From Micromonospora wenchangensis (GTDB lineage: Bacteria > Actinomycetota > Actinomycetes > Mycobacteriales > Micromonosporaceae): a stretch of 64,000 nt of DNA. Numbering within the stretch: position 1 is the first letter of the stretch; every line of letters starts with the position of its first letter. The notes beneath the pieces are model-generated. The model had not been told where the DNA came from. It did no database searches and saw only the letters and a program-made list of their open reading frames with translations. Where the stretch lies: NCBI RefSeq assembly GCF_002210435.1, contig NZ_MZMV01000003.1, positions 124,001-188,000 on the forward strand, given 5' to 3'. Positions 9,196 to 17,601 of this stretch are shown here, piece after piece. The position numbers and the translations under genes were made by a program.

Positions 9196-9493
9196 GAACG
9201 GCAAACTCCAGGAGGGAGACTGGCGACCGTTGGTTTGAAAGTACCAGCCGTCGTCACCTGCTCATGTTCGACGAACACTCGCCGCGCGTTGCTGCGCGTG
9301 GGATTCCCGCGGAGGCCGGGCCTATGATGTCGACAGCACGGATTCAGGTCCGAGCGGGCCGGATCTCGTTATCCCGAGATTTCCTTTTGTCCGGCACGCA
9401 TCCGGGTCGGCACGGATCACGGCGGCGCACGTCAATCACCAGGGACGCATTCCGCGAGCCGGCGCGGACGGATGCGGTGATGCGGAGGAAGTC
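9196..9493. promoter_or_regulatory. Divergent promoter region between NACHT operon and SCO2521-like gene
   Basis: 298 bases without a credible gene. Base composition falls slightly below the flanking genes. It must hold the promoters of the minus-strand NACHT operon and of the plus-strand SCO2521-like gene, whose GGAGGAA ribosome site is at 9484-9490. I see no strong palindrome. Confidence 0.5.
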
Positions 9494-10480
9494 ATGCTCA
9501 CACTCGGTGAGGTGCACACCAACCTGCTGCAGCACAGCACGGCGCTGGCCCAGGAGCAGAGTTCCGAGGTGCTGCGCCTGGTCGAGGGCGAGGCGGTGCT
9601 GACCTCCCGCCGTCCGTCGCTCTACGCGGTCTCCCCCGACGTACGCACCGGGGTGGACTGCTGGCTGCCCAGCGCCCGACGCCGTCAGCTACGCGGGGTC
9701 GGTGCGGTGGTCACCCGGGCGATCGTCACCGGCGGCCGGATCGTGCAGGCATCCTCGGTCATCCGGGTGACGGGCGGTGAGCGACGCCGGCCGTGGTCGC
9801 ACTACCTGGCCAACCCGGGCGTCCTGGAGACGGTCGGCAGACTGGACGCCGCGGATCTGAGCGCGGGATTCCTGCGCGGCGACGACGCCGACGTGCTGAA
9901 CCTGGAGGCGATCACCGGCCGGGTGCTCGACGGTGTGCAGACGTCCGACCTGCTGGACCGGCGTCCGCCGCTGCGCGCGGCGCGTACCCGGCTGCGCTGG
10001 GCCGCGCAGGTCTCGCCGCGGCCGGAGCGGGAGGTCTCGGCCGTGGTCACCGTGGACTCCCCCACGCTGCGTACGGTCGAACTGGTGCTGGATCCCCAGG
10101 ACATGCCGGACGCCGTGGCCGGTCTCTGCGAGGACCTCGCGCTGCACGACTGGCTGTTGACCACGCTGTCCTCCCTCGTGGAGGCCGCCGTCGCCCGCTC
10201 GGCCTCCGGCCAGGAACACATCGAGCGGCTGCGGCCGGTGCTGGAACACCTGCTGCACCTGTGGCTGCCCGGCGCCCGGGTGAACCCCCGGCTGCGACCG
10301 ATCTGGGACCGGCTCGAACAGGTGCCGGGGTTCAGCCGGCAGTGGAACTCGTCGGTCACCTGGATCCGGGACCAGATCGCCGTGGCCAACCTGACCCTGC
10401 TGCGTGACCTCGCCGGCCGGATGCCGGCCGGCCAGCAGTGCGGCAGGGCACTGACCGCTCACCCGCCGATGAACACGTAA
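9494..10480 (+). CDS. SCO2521 family protein
   Basis: 328 aa, starting at ATG 9494 behind GGAGGAA. It begins MLTLGEVHTNLLQHS and has no signal peptide, membrane helix or recognisable enzyme motif. I recognise it as the SCO2521 family, a conserved actinobacterial protein of unknown function encoded beside SCO2522-SCO2525 homologues, exactly the neighbours found here. A predicted coil-rich C-terminal half is the only other visible trait. It converges on the SCO2522-like gene, and the two 3' ends overlap by 22 bases (10459-10480). It is the only gene of the set on the plus strand and shares an upstream region with the NACHT operon. Confidence 0.85.
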   Translation: MLTLGEVHTNLLQHSTALAQEQSSEVLRLVEGEAVLTSRRPSLYAVSPDVRTGVDCWLPSARRRQLRGVGAVVTRAIVTGGRIVQASSVIRVTGGERRRPWSHYLANPGVLETVGRLDAADLSAGFLRGDDADVLNLEAITGRVLDGVQTSDLLDRRPPLRAARTRLRWAAQVSPRPEREVSAVVTVDSPTLRTVELVLDPQDMPDAVAGLCEDLALHDWLLTTLSSLVEAAVARSASGQEHIERLRPVLEHLLHLWLPGARVNPRLRPIWDRLEQVPGFSRQWNSSVTWIRDQIAVANLTLLRDLAGRMPAGQQCGRALTAHPPMNT

Positions 10481-11424
10481 CTCAACCGGTCGACCAGTTC
10501 GCCGGGCAACCGCAGGCCCTCGCCGCCCGCCCGGCTGGTGATCTGCTGCGCGATCGCCGGAGGCACCGCCACCTGGCCGAGAACCGTCCGTACCGCCATC
10601 TCCACCGGTAGGTACTGGGTGTCCATCAACGTGAGCGTGCGGTACGCGCAGAACGGCGCGGCGGCCGGATTCAGCTGGACGACGGCCGGCAGCGCGTCCC
10701 ACGAGTCGGGCAGTTCGCCGGTCAGCCGGTGCGGCTGCACCAGCGTCTCGCCGCGACGACGCAACACGCCCAGCCGGGCCATCTGCCAGACCGAGGCGAG
10801 CAGGGCGCAGGCCCACACCCGGCTGCCCGGCTCGCCGGACCACAGCTCGACGTCGACGAAGATGGAGTGCCGGGGGTCACCGGACTGCACCGGCGGGGAC
10901 CACGGCCGGGGCAGCGTCATCGCCGGCGCGTCGACGTGACCGGGTGAACGCATCCCGTTGGACAGCCAGCCCGACTCACTCAACGGGGGGCGGCTACCGG
11001 TGGTGTGCCGGGGCGGCTCCACCACCAGGGTGTCGACGACCATCTGGGCCAGCTCGACGCCGTCGTGGCGGGCGAAACTGGACTCCCGGGCGACGTAGTC
11101 GAGCACCAGCCCCTGTGCCGCCGCCGCGCTCTGCACCTGCTCGATCACCTCGCGGGGGGTGCCGAACCGGTGGAAGTAGTCGTCCACCATGAAGCAGGTG
11201 CTGATCCGGGGCTGGCGGCCCCCCGCAAGCCCCCGGCCCGCCAGCACCGGCATGATCGCCGACCACTCGGCGATCCGCGCGAACCTGTCCCGCAGCTCCT
11301 GACATCCCGCGCCGAAGTCCTCGGCGTAGAAGTGCCCCAGCTCAACCGACAGGTGCGCGTACGCCACGCTCTCCGTACGGGCCACCGCAGCCGCCTCCTG
11401 GAACCTCACGTCCACGTCGGTCAC
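10459..11424 (-). CDS. SCO2522 family protein
   Basis: 321 aa. The frame is open much further upstream, but protein-like sequence begins at GTG 11424 (VTDVDVRFQEAAAV). This GTG overlaps the TGA of the preceding P-loop gene (GTGTGA), a coupling overlap that decides the start. Features: an N-terminal segment with SVELGHFYAEDFG, a strand FMVDDYF, then ESSFARHDG. No membrane helix or known catalytic motif is seen. Family members are cytoplasmic actinobacterial proteins of unknown role, always next to SCO2521/2523/2524 relatives. It is the last gene of the minus-strand run 2524-2523-2522, implying stoichiometric expression with the P-loop protein. Confidence 0.84.
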   Translation of the reverse strand: MTDVDVRFQEAAAVARTESVAYAHLSVELGHFYAEDFGAGCQELRDRFARIAEWSAIMPVLAGRGLAGGRQPRISTCFMVDDYFHRFGTPREVIEQVQSAAAAQGLVLDYVARESSFARHDGVELAQMVVDTLVVEPPRHTTGSRPPLSESGWLSNGMRSPGHVDAPAMTLPRPWSPPVQSGDPRHSIFVDVELWSGEPGSRVWACALLASVWQMARLGVLRRRGETLVQPHRLTGELPDSWDALPAVVQLNPAAAPFCAYRTLTLMDTQYLPVEMAVRTVLGQVAVPPAIAQQITSRAGGEGLRLPGELVDRLSYVFIGG

Positions 11425-12350
11425 ACGATCTCCCACGCGGTCTCGTCGGACAGCTTCGCGGTCAGCTCCACGAAGGCGTCCACGGTCTTCACATTCGCGA
11501 TCTTGGTCTGCACGTCGTGGTCGGAGATGAGCTGCTCCCGCCACTGCAACAGCGGATCCAGCGGCACCGAGCCGAGCCGGGTGGTACGGCCGACCCCCTT
11601 GCGCCGGGCCAGTTCCGACAGTTCGTCGTCGCACTTGAGCAGGAACGCCTGTTGGGCGAGGTCGAGATGGCCGACCTCGGGACCGCTGGGGTCGATCACC
11701 GCGGTGCGGACGAACCGCAGCGACTCCCTCAGCCGTTCCCGCTCGTGGCCGTACTCCTCGCCGATGGCCAGGATCCCGCCCGCCTCGAAGGCGAGGTCCG
11801 CCGCCGCCGTGACGTGTTGCGGTGTCCACCGGTGGAAGACCAGCCAGCGGGCGGTGACCTTGCACAGGGACCGGGTGGCGGTCGCGGCCAGGGCGATGTG
11901 ACTGGCGTACGACCGGCCGGCGCTGAGGTCCACCAGGGTCAGGTCGAACTCCTCCTCCAGGCGGAGGAAGAGCTCCGCGCAGCGCTTGGCGATGTCACTG
12001 GTGAAGCCGAACTCGCTGCCGTTGCGCTGGCCGGGCAGGAGCACCAGGGCCCCCGAGCCGACGGGCCGCTGGCGCAGGCTGGCCCGCTCGGAGGTGCCCC
12101 AGACGTCCAACCGCTCGGGCGAGGGGATCTCCCCACGCAGGTACCGGTGCAGACCGCCGCGGCTCGGCCCCGAGCCCTCCACCCCGTTGACGGCCTGCGG
12201 GATCTGGAACGTGATCCCCGCCGTCGGCGAGCCGAAGTCGTAGTCCAGGTAGCAGGTCGACCTGCCGGACAACGCGCTGCGGTAGGCGATGTTCGCCGCG
12301 GTCACCGACCGACCGGTACCACCCTTGTGTGACGTGACGAAGACCAGCAT
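11421..12350 (-). CDS. SCO2523 family variant P-loop (ParA/MinD-like) protein
   Basis: 309 aa. After MLVFVTS comes HKGGTGRSVTAANIAY, a deviant Walker A of the ParA/MinD/SIMIBI class. The signature lysine of KGG is kept, but the canonical P-loop lysine is arginine (GTGRS instead of GKGKT/S). A Walker-A'-like strand TCYLDYDFGSP and a later LTLVDLSAGRSY strand match the ParA fold. ParA-type proteins form ATP-dependent dimers for positioning or cargo maturation. Arg at the P-loop Lys may reduce hydrolysis and favour a nucleotide-sensing switch; this is inference. ATG 12350 overlaps the upstream stop codon (ATGA) and the stop overlaps the downstream GTG, so it is coupled on both sides. Confidence 0.87.
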   Translation of the reverse strand: MLVFVTSHKGGTGRSVTAANIAYRSALSGRSTCYLDYDFGSPTAGITFQIPQAVNGVEGSGPSRGGLHRYLRGEIPSPERLDVWGTSERASLRQRPVGSGALVLLPGQRNGSEFGFTSDIAKRCAELFLRLEEEFDLTLVDLSAGRSYASHIALAATATRSLCKVTARWLVFHRWTPQHVTAAADLAFEAGGILAIGEEYGHERERLRESLRFVRTAVIDPSGPEVGHLDLAQQAFLLKCDDELSELARRKGVGRTTRLGSVPLDPLLQWREQLISDHDVQTKIANVKTVDAFVELTAKLSDETAWEIV

Positions 12351-14191
12351 CAGATCCCCTCGCTGGCCTTCTGCTGACCGGTGGCGACGTCGTTGATCTG
12401 CAGCAACACCGTGTTCGCCAGGGCAGCCGCCGTGCCCGGACGCTCGTCCACCAGCAGTTGGGCCCGACGCAGGCTGGACCGGATGCTGCGCATGTTGCGT
12501 TGCATCGCCACCCCGGAGAACGTGCCGCGCATCAACTCCCGGTCGAACAGGTACTCGGCCTCGTCGACGAGATCCTGGGCGTACGCCGCGAGCCCGCCCG
12601 CCCGGGGGAAGGGCCGTTCCGAGAGCAGCTGACTGGCGTTGACCATCGCGTGCACCGCCCGCTCGGTCAGGTACCAGGAGGGTGCCTCGGGCATCGGCGC
12701 CAACCCCGGGAACGCGCCCCCGGCATGATCCCACAAGCCCCGGTGCCGACCGTCCGGGATGCGCCGCAGCAGCAGGTGGTCCCACACCTCGTCCGCCAGT
12801 TCGAGCAGTTCGCTGCGCCGCCGGGCGTTGTTCAGCAGGCCGGCGACGGTGATCGCCCGCTGGAGCAGCACCGTGGAGAACTCGTTGACGTTCCACGTCA
12901 TGATCGCAATTGAGTCACGGTCGTTGAGGATCACCTGTTTGCCCGGCGCGTGCACCAGCAGCGCCGGCTCGCCGGGCGACGCGCGCCTGGTGATCCGCGC
13001 CCGCTGCGCCAGTTCCACCAGCACCGAGGCGATCCGGCCGAGTTCCTCGTCGCCGCCGCGCCCCACGGCGAGCAGGCCCTTGACCGCCAGCGACGTCGTC
13101 TGGAGGGTGTAGTAGTCGGTCCGGTCGCCGTCGGTCGTCCGCCACGGGATGTCCTCGATGGGCCAGCGTCGCCGGTTGCCGAAGGTGGCCACCGTCGCCC
13201 AGTAGGTCCGGGTCAGCTCCCAGCGCAGTTGCAGCGCCCGGGACAGTCGCTGCTGTTCCTCGTTGAGCAGGCCGAGCAGGCGGGTGCGCTCGGAGTTCAG
13301 GTCCTCGATGGCGTCCATCGCGATGACCGTGAAGTAGAGGTAGGGGGCGTTCTCCGCGGACCCGGGGCGCTGCCGGCCGATCGGCTCGGTGGTCGGGACC
13401 TCCTCGGCTCCGGCGATGGTGCCCCAGGACCAGCCGCACTCGAAGAGCATCTCGCTGTTGTCGAGGTCCTCGGTCACCCGACCCGATCCGAGGAGCACGC
13501 TGCGCAGGCTGGCCATCGTGTCCCGCAACTGTTCGCGCAGCGCGTCCACGACCTCCCGGCGCGGCATCTCGTCCTGGTTGACCATCTCGCACAGCCGCTC
13601 GCCGTACTCTTCGGAGGAAGTGAAGACGGAGGTGCTGAAGCTGCGGAGCAGGCCGACCATGGCCGCGGTCAGCCGCACGTTGGCCATCGCCTCCAACTCG
13701 TCCAACAGGGCGAGGAGATCACGCCGTTGGGTGGCCTTCCGGTAGACCTTGACGAAACCGATCGTCGCCAACGTGAGCGTGACGGACACCGCGAACGAGT
13801 CGACGATGTCCAGCGAGTACTGCTCCTCGGTGAGCGGTGGGCCGCCCTCGGTCGGGGTGAGGTAGCTGCCACCGGCGAAGATCGGCGTGCCGGCCTCGTC
13901 GGTGTAGCGGCGGAAGTAGTCGACCATCAGACCGACCAGCTGACGGGGAATCTTGATCGCGTCACCGAGCGAACTGAGTGCCTCGATCACCTCGTCGTCG
14001 ACCCGGTCCGGATCGTCGAGCGACAACTCGGAGACCTTGGCCGCGGGGAGCAGCAGGGTCAGCAACTGCTCCGCGTCACTGATCGAGTTGCTGCCGCTCC
14101 GGCCGCCCCAGCGCCATTCACCATTGTCCCAACAACTGCGCACCGTGGCCCGCCAGATGTCGAGGATCTCCTGGCGCGGCTGTATCCGCAT
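12350..14191 (-). CDS. SCO2524 family protein
   Basis: 613 aa from the internal ATG at 14191 (MRIQPRQEILDIWRATV). The frame extends to 14275, but the family's N-terminus fits MRIQPRQ, so the shorter start is preferred. NSISDAEQLLTLLLPA is an identifiable block. The remainder is largely alpha-helical with no enzyme motif and no clear membrane helix. TrpTrp-rich and aromatic patches (RRWPIEDIPWRT; APSWYLTERAVHAM) recall all-alpha toroid or repeat folds, but that is only a guess. Function is unknown. It starts the tightly coupled 2524-2523-2522 run. The 224 bases between it and the SCO2525-like gene contain a terminator-like hairpin, so it may have its own promoter. Confidence 0.82.
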   Translation of the reverse strand: MRIQPRQEILDIWRATVRSCWDNGEWRWGGRSGSNSISDAEQLLTLLLPAAKVSELSLDDPDRVDDEVIEALSSLGDAIKIPRQLVGLMVDYFRRYTDEAGTPIFAGGSYLTPTEGGPPLTEEQYSLDIVDSFAVSVTLTLATIGFVKVYRKATQRRDLLALLDELEAMANVRLTAAMVGLLRSFSTSVFTSSEEYGERLCEMVNQDEMPRREVVDALREQLRDTMASLRSVLLGSGRVTEDLDNSEMLFECGWSWGTIAGAEEVPTTEPIGRQRPGSAENAPYLYFTVIAMDAIEDLNSERTRLLGLLNEEQQRLSRALQLRWELTRTYWATVATFGNRRRWPIEDIPWRTTDGDRTDYYTLQTTSLAVKGLLAVGRGGDEELGRIASVLVELAQRARITRRASPGEPALLVHAPGKQVILNDRDSIAIMTWNVNEFSTVLLQRAITVAGLLNNARRRSELLELADEVWDHLLLRRIPDGRHRGLWDHAGGAFPGLAPMPEAPSWYLTERAVHAMVNASQLLSERPFPRAGGLAAYAQDLVDEAEYLFDRELMRGTFSGVAMQRNMRSIRSSLRRAQLLVDERPGTAAALANTVLLQINDVATGQQKASEGI

Positions 14192-14371
14192 GATCCACCG
14201 CCGTCTGTTGTTGTAGTCGCCGACTCGAAAACCGCCGTTGTTGCCGTACGCGCGAGGATCCACGGTGGCCGACAATGATGTGCACCGTCATGGTAGCGGG
14301 CCGGTCGACCACCGTCCGAAGCGCTTTGTGGGCGGGGTGTCGGTAAGCCGACCATCGGGTGTGGACCAGGC

Positions 14372-14396
14372 CCGGTGCCGTCGTCGACGGCGCCGG
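14372..14396 (-). terminator. Hairpin downstream of SCO2525-like gene
   Basis: Arms CCGGTGCCGTC (14372-14382) and GACGGCGCCGG (14386-14396) pair over 11 bases with one G-T, loop GTC. It lies 20 bases after the stop of the minus-strand methyltransferase gene and before the SCO2524-like gene. A U-tract is absent, as is usual in this group. Confidence 0.5.
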
Positions 14397-14415
14397 TCGG
14401 GCTCCGACGTCGACG

Positions 14416-15204
14416 CTATCCGCGGGTACGGCCCGTGGTCAGCAACATACTCACGTAACCGTCACGCAACGGCGGTCGGGGGCGTTCCTCGTGGACGTCG
14501 AGTTCGTACGCGCTCGCGGCGATACCGGCCACGACCTCGGCGCGGGCCAGTGACACCGCCGGAAACGACCGTCGACCGACGTGGTAGCCGGCGGAACCGA
14601 GCATGACCGCCAGGGCAAAGGGCGATCCGGGCCGCAGCGCACGCAGGAACCGGGCTATCGCACGTTCGGCCTCCGACCGGTGGGCCGAGATGGAACACGC
14701 CACGAAGAACATCGTTCCGGCGTCCCAGGCGTGCATCGGCAGGCTGAAGACACTGGTCCGCGTCACCCGGGCCACCCGCGCCAGCCGCCGCCGCGGATCA
14801 GTCAGGGCAGCGTACGCCGGATGCTCCGCACACACCTGCCAGTACGGATCCCACATCGGGTCGTAGGAGTCGACCTGCTGACGCAGCCAACACACATTCG
14901 ACGTCGACCATTCACACAGATCGACGGTGTGGGCGAACGGCAGGAGCGCCAGCGCCGGATAGAGATTCGCTCCCGACCCCACGTCGACACAGCGCGCCCC
15001 GGAGAGTTTCGACCCGGCGAAGAAGTCCCTGGTCCGACGGAGAAACTCCCGGTCGTCGGCCCGCAGGTCCGCGTAGTTGTGTCGGACATACGTCTGCGGG
15101 TCGAACCCGTCCCACTGGACCTCGGCATTGACCGGTCCCGGTGCCTGGATCGGCAGGGGCGACGTCGACGGGTCGCCACCACCGGCCGCCGGGGTCAACG
15201 CCAT
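14416..15204 (-). CDS. SCO2525 family SAM-dependent methyltransferase
   Basis: 262 aa. ATG 15204 is preceded by GGAGGTG at good spacing. After a short disordered leader the WDGFDPQTYVRHNYADL block appears, then the SAM-binding motif I CVDVGSGANLYPAL and the acidic strand-2 end TVDLCEW. This arrangement (W-x-x-FDP-x-x-Y, NY) resembles the NNMT/PNMT/TEMT small-molecule N-methyltransferase group. NCBI-type naming places it in the SCO2525 family. The substrate is unknown. Within the SCO2521-2525 set it is the only member with an evident enzymatic activity. It could modify a small molecule, or a partner protein such as the P-loop protein; neither can be decided from sequence. Confidence 0.87.
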   Translation of the reverse strand: MALTPAAGGGDPSTSPLPIQAPGPVNAEVQWDGFDPQTYVRHNYADLRADDREFLRRTRDFFAGSKLSGARCVDVGSGANLYPALALLPFAHTVDLCEWSTSNVCWLRQQVDSYDPMWDPYWQVCAEHPAYAALTDPRRRLARVARVTRTSVFSLPMHAWDAGTMFFVACSISAHRSEAERAIARFLRALRPGSPFALAVMLGSAGYHVGRRSFPAVSLARAEVVAGIAASAYELDVHEERPRPPLRDGYVSMLLTTGRTRG

Positions 15205-15705
15205 GACCGCACCTCCATCGATGTCGGCGGGACGACCTTCGGTGAGGTCTCGGACGCGCTCGGTGCACCGCCCTTTGTGTATCGGAAGTGCTGCCGACCC
15301 GCAAGGGTCGCGCTTTCAGGGCGACACATAGCTGGTACGCGACGTCACGAATGCGCTACGTCCTCGACGGCGAACTGATCGGCAGCTATCCGCACGGGAG
15401 CCGGGTCGCCCCTCGGCAAGCTGGCGGGGACGGGGCGACGGGTAGGTATACCCTCTCGGTGTCCTTTCGACCTGACGGCGTTGACGAATCGCCGACGACG
15501 GCTGCCCGCGGATGCCACACGCGGCGGTCTGCTCCGCCGCTGTCGGGTCAGTCATGGCCGGCTGGGCCGATCGGGTCGGCCACCGATCGATTCGGCCGCG
15601 CCGGACCGACGCATCTGAATCGCTGATGTCATCAGCTCGAAAGGATGCGCACCCACTATCGCGCTCCGTCCGAGCCGCCCCGGCGGAATCGCCGCTGCAT
15701 AATTC
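15205..15705. other. 501-base intergenic region without a credible gene
   Basis: Short frames here lack ribosome sites and protein-like composition. It contains the promoter of the methyltransferase gene at its left end. It also holds a perfect 7-base-arm palindrome GCTGATG-T-CATCAGC (15622-15636) and a smaller GGGTA/TACCC repeat at 15440-15453. Composition is somewhat less GC-rich than the genes. I see no RNA gene. Confidence 0.5.
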
Positions 15706-15960
15706 CTATCCGAGGCTGAGATCGTGCTGCTCCAGTGCGCGCTGAATGATTCCGAGCGCCTTCGGTCCCACCCCGTGCAGCACGGACAGGCCGGCGCGTG
15801 GCACGCCCGCGAGGTCACGCAGCGTCGGGTAGCCGGCTCGGGTCAGGGCGCGCACAGCCGGCGCACCGATCTTCGGCAGGGCGTCGAGATCGGCAGGCAC
15901 TCCGTCGACCGTACGCAACCGCAGCCAACTATGTTCATCGCCCGACAGCGGAAAGGCCAC
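15706..15960 (-). CDS. Small helix-hairpin-helix protein
   Basis: 84 aa. The sequence ALPKIGAPAVRALTRAGYPTLRDLAGV followed by GLSVLHGVGPKALGII shows two helix-hairpin-helix units. The glycines of IGAPA and GVGPKA are the hairpin turns that contact the DNA backbone. It resembles stand-alone HhH proteins and the RNA polymerase alpha C-terminal fold. It has no nuclease or other catalytic domain. It probably binds nucleic acid non-specifically; no pathway can be assigned. It stands alone on the minus strand between the methyltransferase promoter region and tRNA-Val. Start ATG 15960; the size matches many actinobacterial relatives. Confidence 0.8.
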   Translation of the reverse strand: MAFPLSGDEHSWLRLRTVDGVPADLDALPKIGAPAVRALTRAGYPTLRDLAGVPRAGLSVLHGVGPKALGIIQRALEQHDLSLG

Positions 15961-16003
15961 CTCCCGAACCCGGGAAGCGGCCTCTGACCTGCAGTGCTAA
16001 GGG

Positions 16004-16075
16004 TGGGCGATGCTGGTATCGAACCAGCGACCTCTTCGGTGTGAACGAAGCGCTCTCCCACTGAGCTAATCGCCC
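16004..16075 (-). tRNA. tRNA-Val (anticodon CAC)
   Basis: A full cloverleaf can be folded by hand on the minus strand. The acceptor stem is GGGCGAT/ATCGCCC. The D-arm is GCTC/GAGC. The anticodon arm is CTTCG/CGAAG with loop TTCACAC (anticodon CAC, reading GTG). The T-arm is GCTGG/CCAGC with loop TTCGATA. Discriminator is A. The next bases are CCC, so CCA is not encoded and must be added enzymatically. There is no variable long arm. No integrase or att-like repeat is nearby. Confidence 0.97.
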
Positions 16076-16131
16076 TCAGCGCCGTTGACTCTACCCGATC
16101 GTGGGGCGGAGCCAAAAACCCGGGGTGCCGG

Positions 16132-16785
16132 TCAGGTCGTGGCGAGGTAGTGCAGCAGTTGGGCGACCAGGTCGATGCCGAGGCTGTACTTGAGCGAGAG
16201 CCAGAGCACCACGGCGACGAAGACCAGCCCGACGGAGCCGAGCAGGAACCGCACGGGCAGGGAGCGGGTGGCGGCCCACCGGGTCCAGGCGTGGACGTGG
16301 CGGCGGGTGAAGCCGAGCAGCCGGCGGGCCCAGTGGAACTCGACGGCCCAGATGGCGAGGCCGGCGATGACGATCAGCCAGCCGGGACCGGGCAGCGGGA
16401 TCAGGGCGATGCCGACGGTCACCACGATCGCCCCGGCGACGGCGACGAATATCTTGAGGGCGACCCGGCCGGTGGGGTTGGCCCGGATCAGGTCGAGGCT
16501 GGTGCGCAGCCGCCACCGCCAACCGGTGGGGCGGGCGGCGAGGGCGGTCCGGCCGGATCGACCGCCACCGCCGCGGGCGCGGCCGTTGACCGGTCGGGCC
16601 CGGCCGCGGGAGTTGCGGGGGTCGCCAGCGGCACGACCGGCACGTCCGGCGTCGGAGGTCGCCCGACCGTCTCGGTCCGGTGGCTTGATCGGCACCCTGT
16701 CACCCCGCCTTTTGGCTGCCTGGGCCCCTACTTTCGGTGACTCGGCCCTACTCACCGCATCCATTGAGGAACGCTTCGCGGCCAT
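16132..16785 (-). CDS. PGPGW-motif membrane protein (TIGR02611-like)
   Basis: 217 aa. A basic, low-complexity leader of about 95 residues is followed by three hydrophobic stretches. The first pair flank the diagnostic IPLPGPGW motif (LKIFVAVAGAIVV, then LIVIAGLAIWAVEF). The last is near the C-terminus (FLLGSVGLVFVAVVL). PGPGW proteins are small actinobacterial inner-membrane proteins of unknown function. The charged leader may be partly untranslated; the true start could be an internal codon. It stands alone on the minus strand between tRNA-Val and the divergent SsgA-like gene. Confidence 0.82.
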   Translation of the reverse strand: MAAKRSSMDAVSRAESPKVGAQAAKRRGDRVPIKPPDRDGRATSDAGRAGRAAGDPRNSRGRARPVNGRARGGGGRSGRTALAARPTGWRWRLRTSLDLIRANPTGRVALKIFVAVAGAIVVTVGIALIPLPGPGWLIVIAGLAIWAVEFHWARRLLGFTRRHVHAWTRWAATRSLPVRFLLGSVGLVFVAVVLWLSLKYSLGIDLVAQLLHYLATT

Positions 16786-17057
16786 TTCACCCCCCAGTGT
16801 CGTCTCGGCCCGTCACTTGCGCAGACCACTGGACGTTACCGGAGTAAGTCGACGACTGAACCACCCGACTTCGGACGGGCTCCCGACTGGGCAGAACCGG
16901 AAATCCTACAAGAATTCTCACATTCTCGCGGCGATTCGGACCCCCTTCCCACCACTGGGTGAAGTCAGCGTATGGCGGAGCGTAGCCAGCAGTAGCACCT
17001 GAGTATGGGAAAAGCGGGACACGCGCGTTCCGCAGCGGTGCCGGGGGGAGAACGTCC

Positions 17058-17489
17058 ATGAGTGTCATCCGACCGACGACCGTAGAGGTCGAGACGTCGC
17101 TAAGGCTCGTCGCGCCTGACGCCACCGCCTTGCCGGTGCGTGCCAGCCTGCGTTACGACCCTGCTGACCCGTATGCGGTCCATGTCCTGTTCCACGCCGA
17201 GTCGGCCGGCGGCGAGGCGGTGAGCTGGTCGTTCGCCCGCGAACTGCTGGTCACCGGCCTCGACGAGCCGGCGGGCATCGGCGACGTGCGGGTCTGGCCC
17301 TGGGCCACCCCGCGCGGCGACTTCGTCGCGCTGGCCCTGTCGTCGCCGGACGGCAACGCCCTGTTCGAGGTCCCGCGCAGCGTGCTGGTGCGTTTCCTGC
17401 GCCGGACCTACGTCGTCGTCCCGCGCGGCCGGGAGGCCGAGCACCTGGACGTCGACACGGCGGTGACCCGGCTGCTCGCCGGTCGCTGA
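17058..17489 (+). CDS. SsgA-like protein (sporulation/cell division regulator)
   Basis: 143 aa, ATG 17058 behind GGGGGAG. The whole length matches SsgA-like proteins (SALPs), which occur only in sporulating actinomycetes and guide septum placement and cell-wall remodelling; SsgB recruits FtsZ in Streptomyces. Visible family traits are PVRASLRYDPADPYAVHVLFH, WSFARELL, GDVRVWPW and an FLRRTY block near the end. The length equals the family norm. It is monocistronic with its own upstream region (16786-17057) and a strong hairpin after the stop. Which SALP subfamily it belongs to cannot be fixed without alignment. Confidence 0.92.
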   Translation: MSVIRPTTVEVETSLRLVAPDATALPVRASLRYDPADPYAVHVLFHAESAGGEAVSWSFARELLVTGLDEPAGIGDVRVWPWATPRGDFVALALSSPDGNALFEVPRSVLVRFLRRTYVVVPRGREAEHLDVDTAVTRLLAGR

Positions 17490-17499
17490 CCAGTCTGCC

Positions 17500-17538
17500 C
17501 CGGAGCCGCGCGGATCTGCCGAGTCCGCGCGGCTCCGG
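17500..17538 (+). terminator. Strong hairpin terminator after SsgA-like gene
   Basis: Perfect 15-base stem, CCGGAGCCGCGCGGA (17500-17514) with its reverse complement at 17524-17538, loop of 9. It begins 11 bases after the stop. It may also serve the convergent SDR gene that ends at 17602. Confidence 0.8.
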
Positions 17539-17601
17539 CCGTCCACCGCCCGGGTACGCGCCACGCCACCCGCCCGCGCCACCGCCCGTCGGGTCCGCCG
17601 G

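Noticed and set aside
6322..9327. About 1000-codon plus-strand open frame opposite the NACHT gene
   Set aside because: Very high GC removes stop codons from antisense frames. The composition is not protein-like, and the opposite frame has full domain motifs.
11425..11865. Upstream extension of the SCO2522-like frame
   Set aside because: It overlaps the P-loop gene in another frame and is Arg/Pro/Gly-rich. The GTG at the coupled stop codon fits better.
15288..15626. Open frame of 112 codons in the gap before the HhH gene
   Set aside because: No ribosome site, no recognisable fold, low-information composition.
16004..16075. tRNA-Val as an integration site for a mobile element
   Set aside because: No integrase, att-like repeat or phage gene is found on either side.
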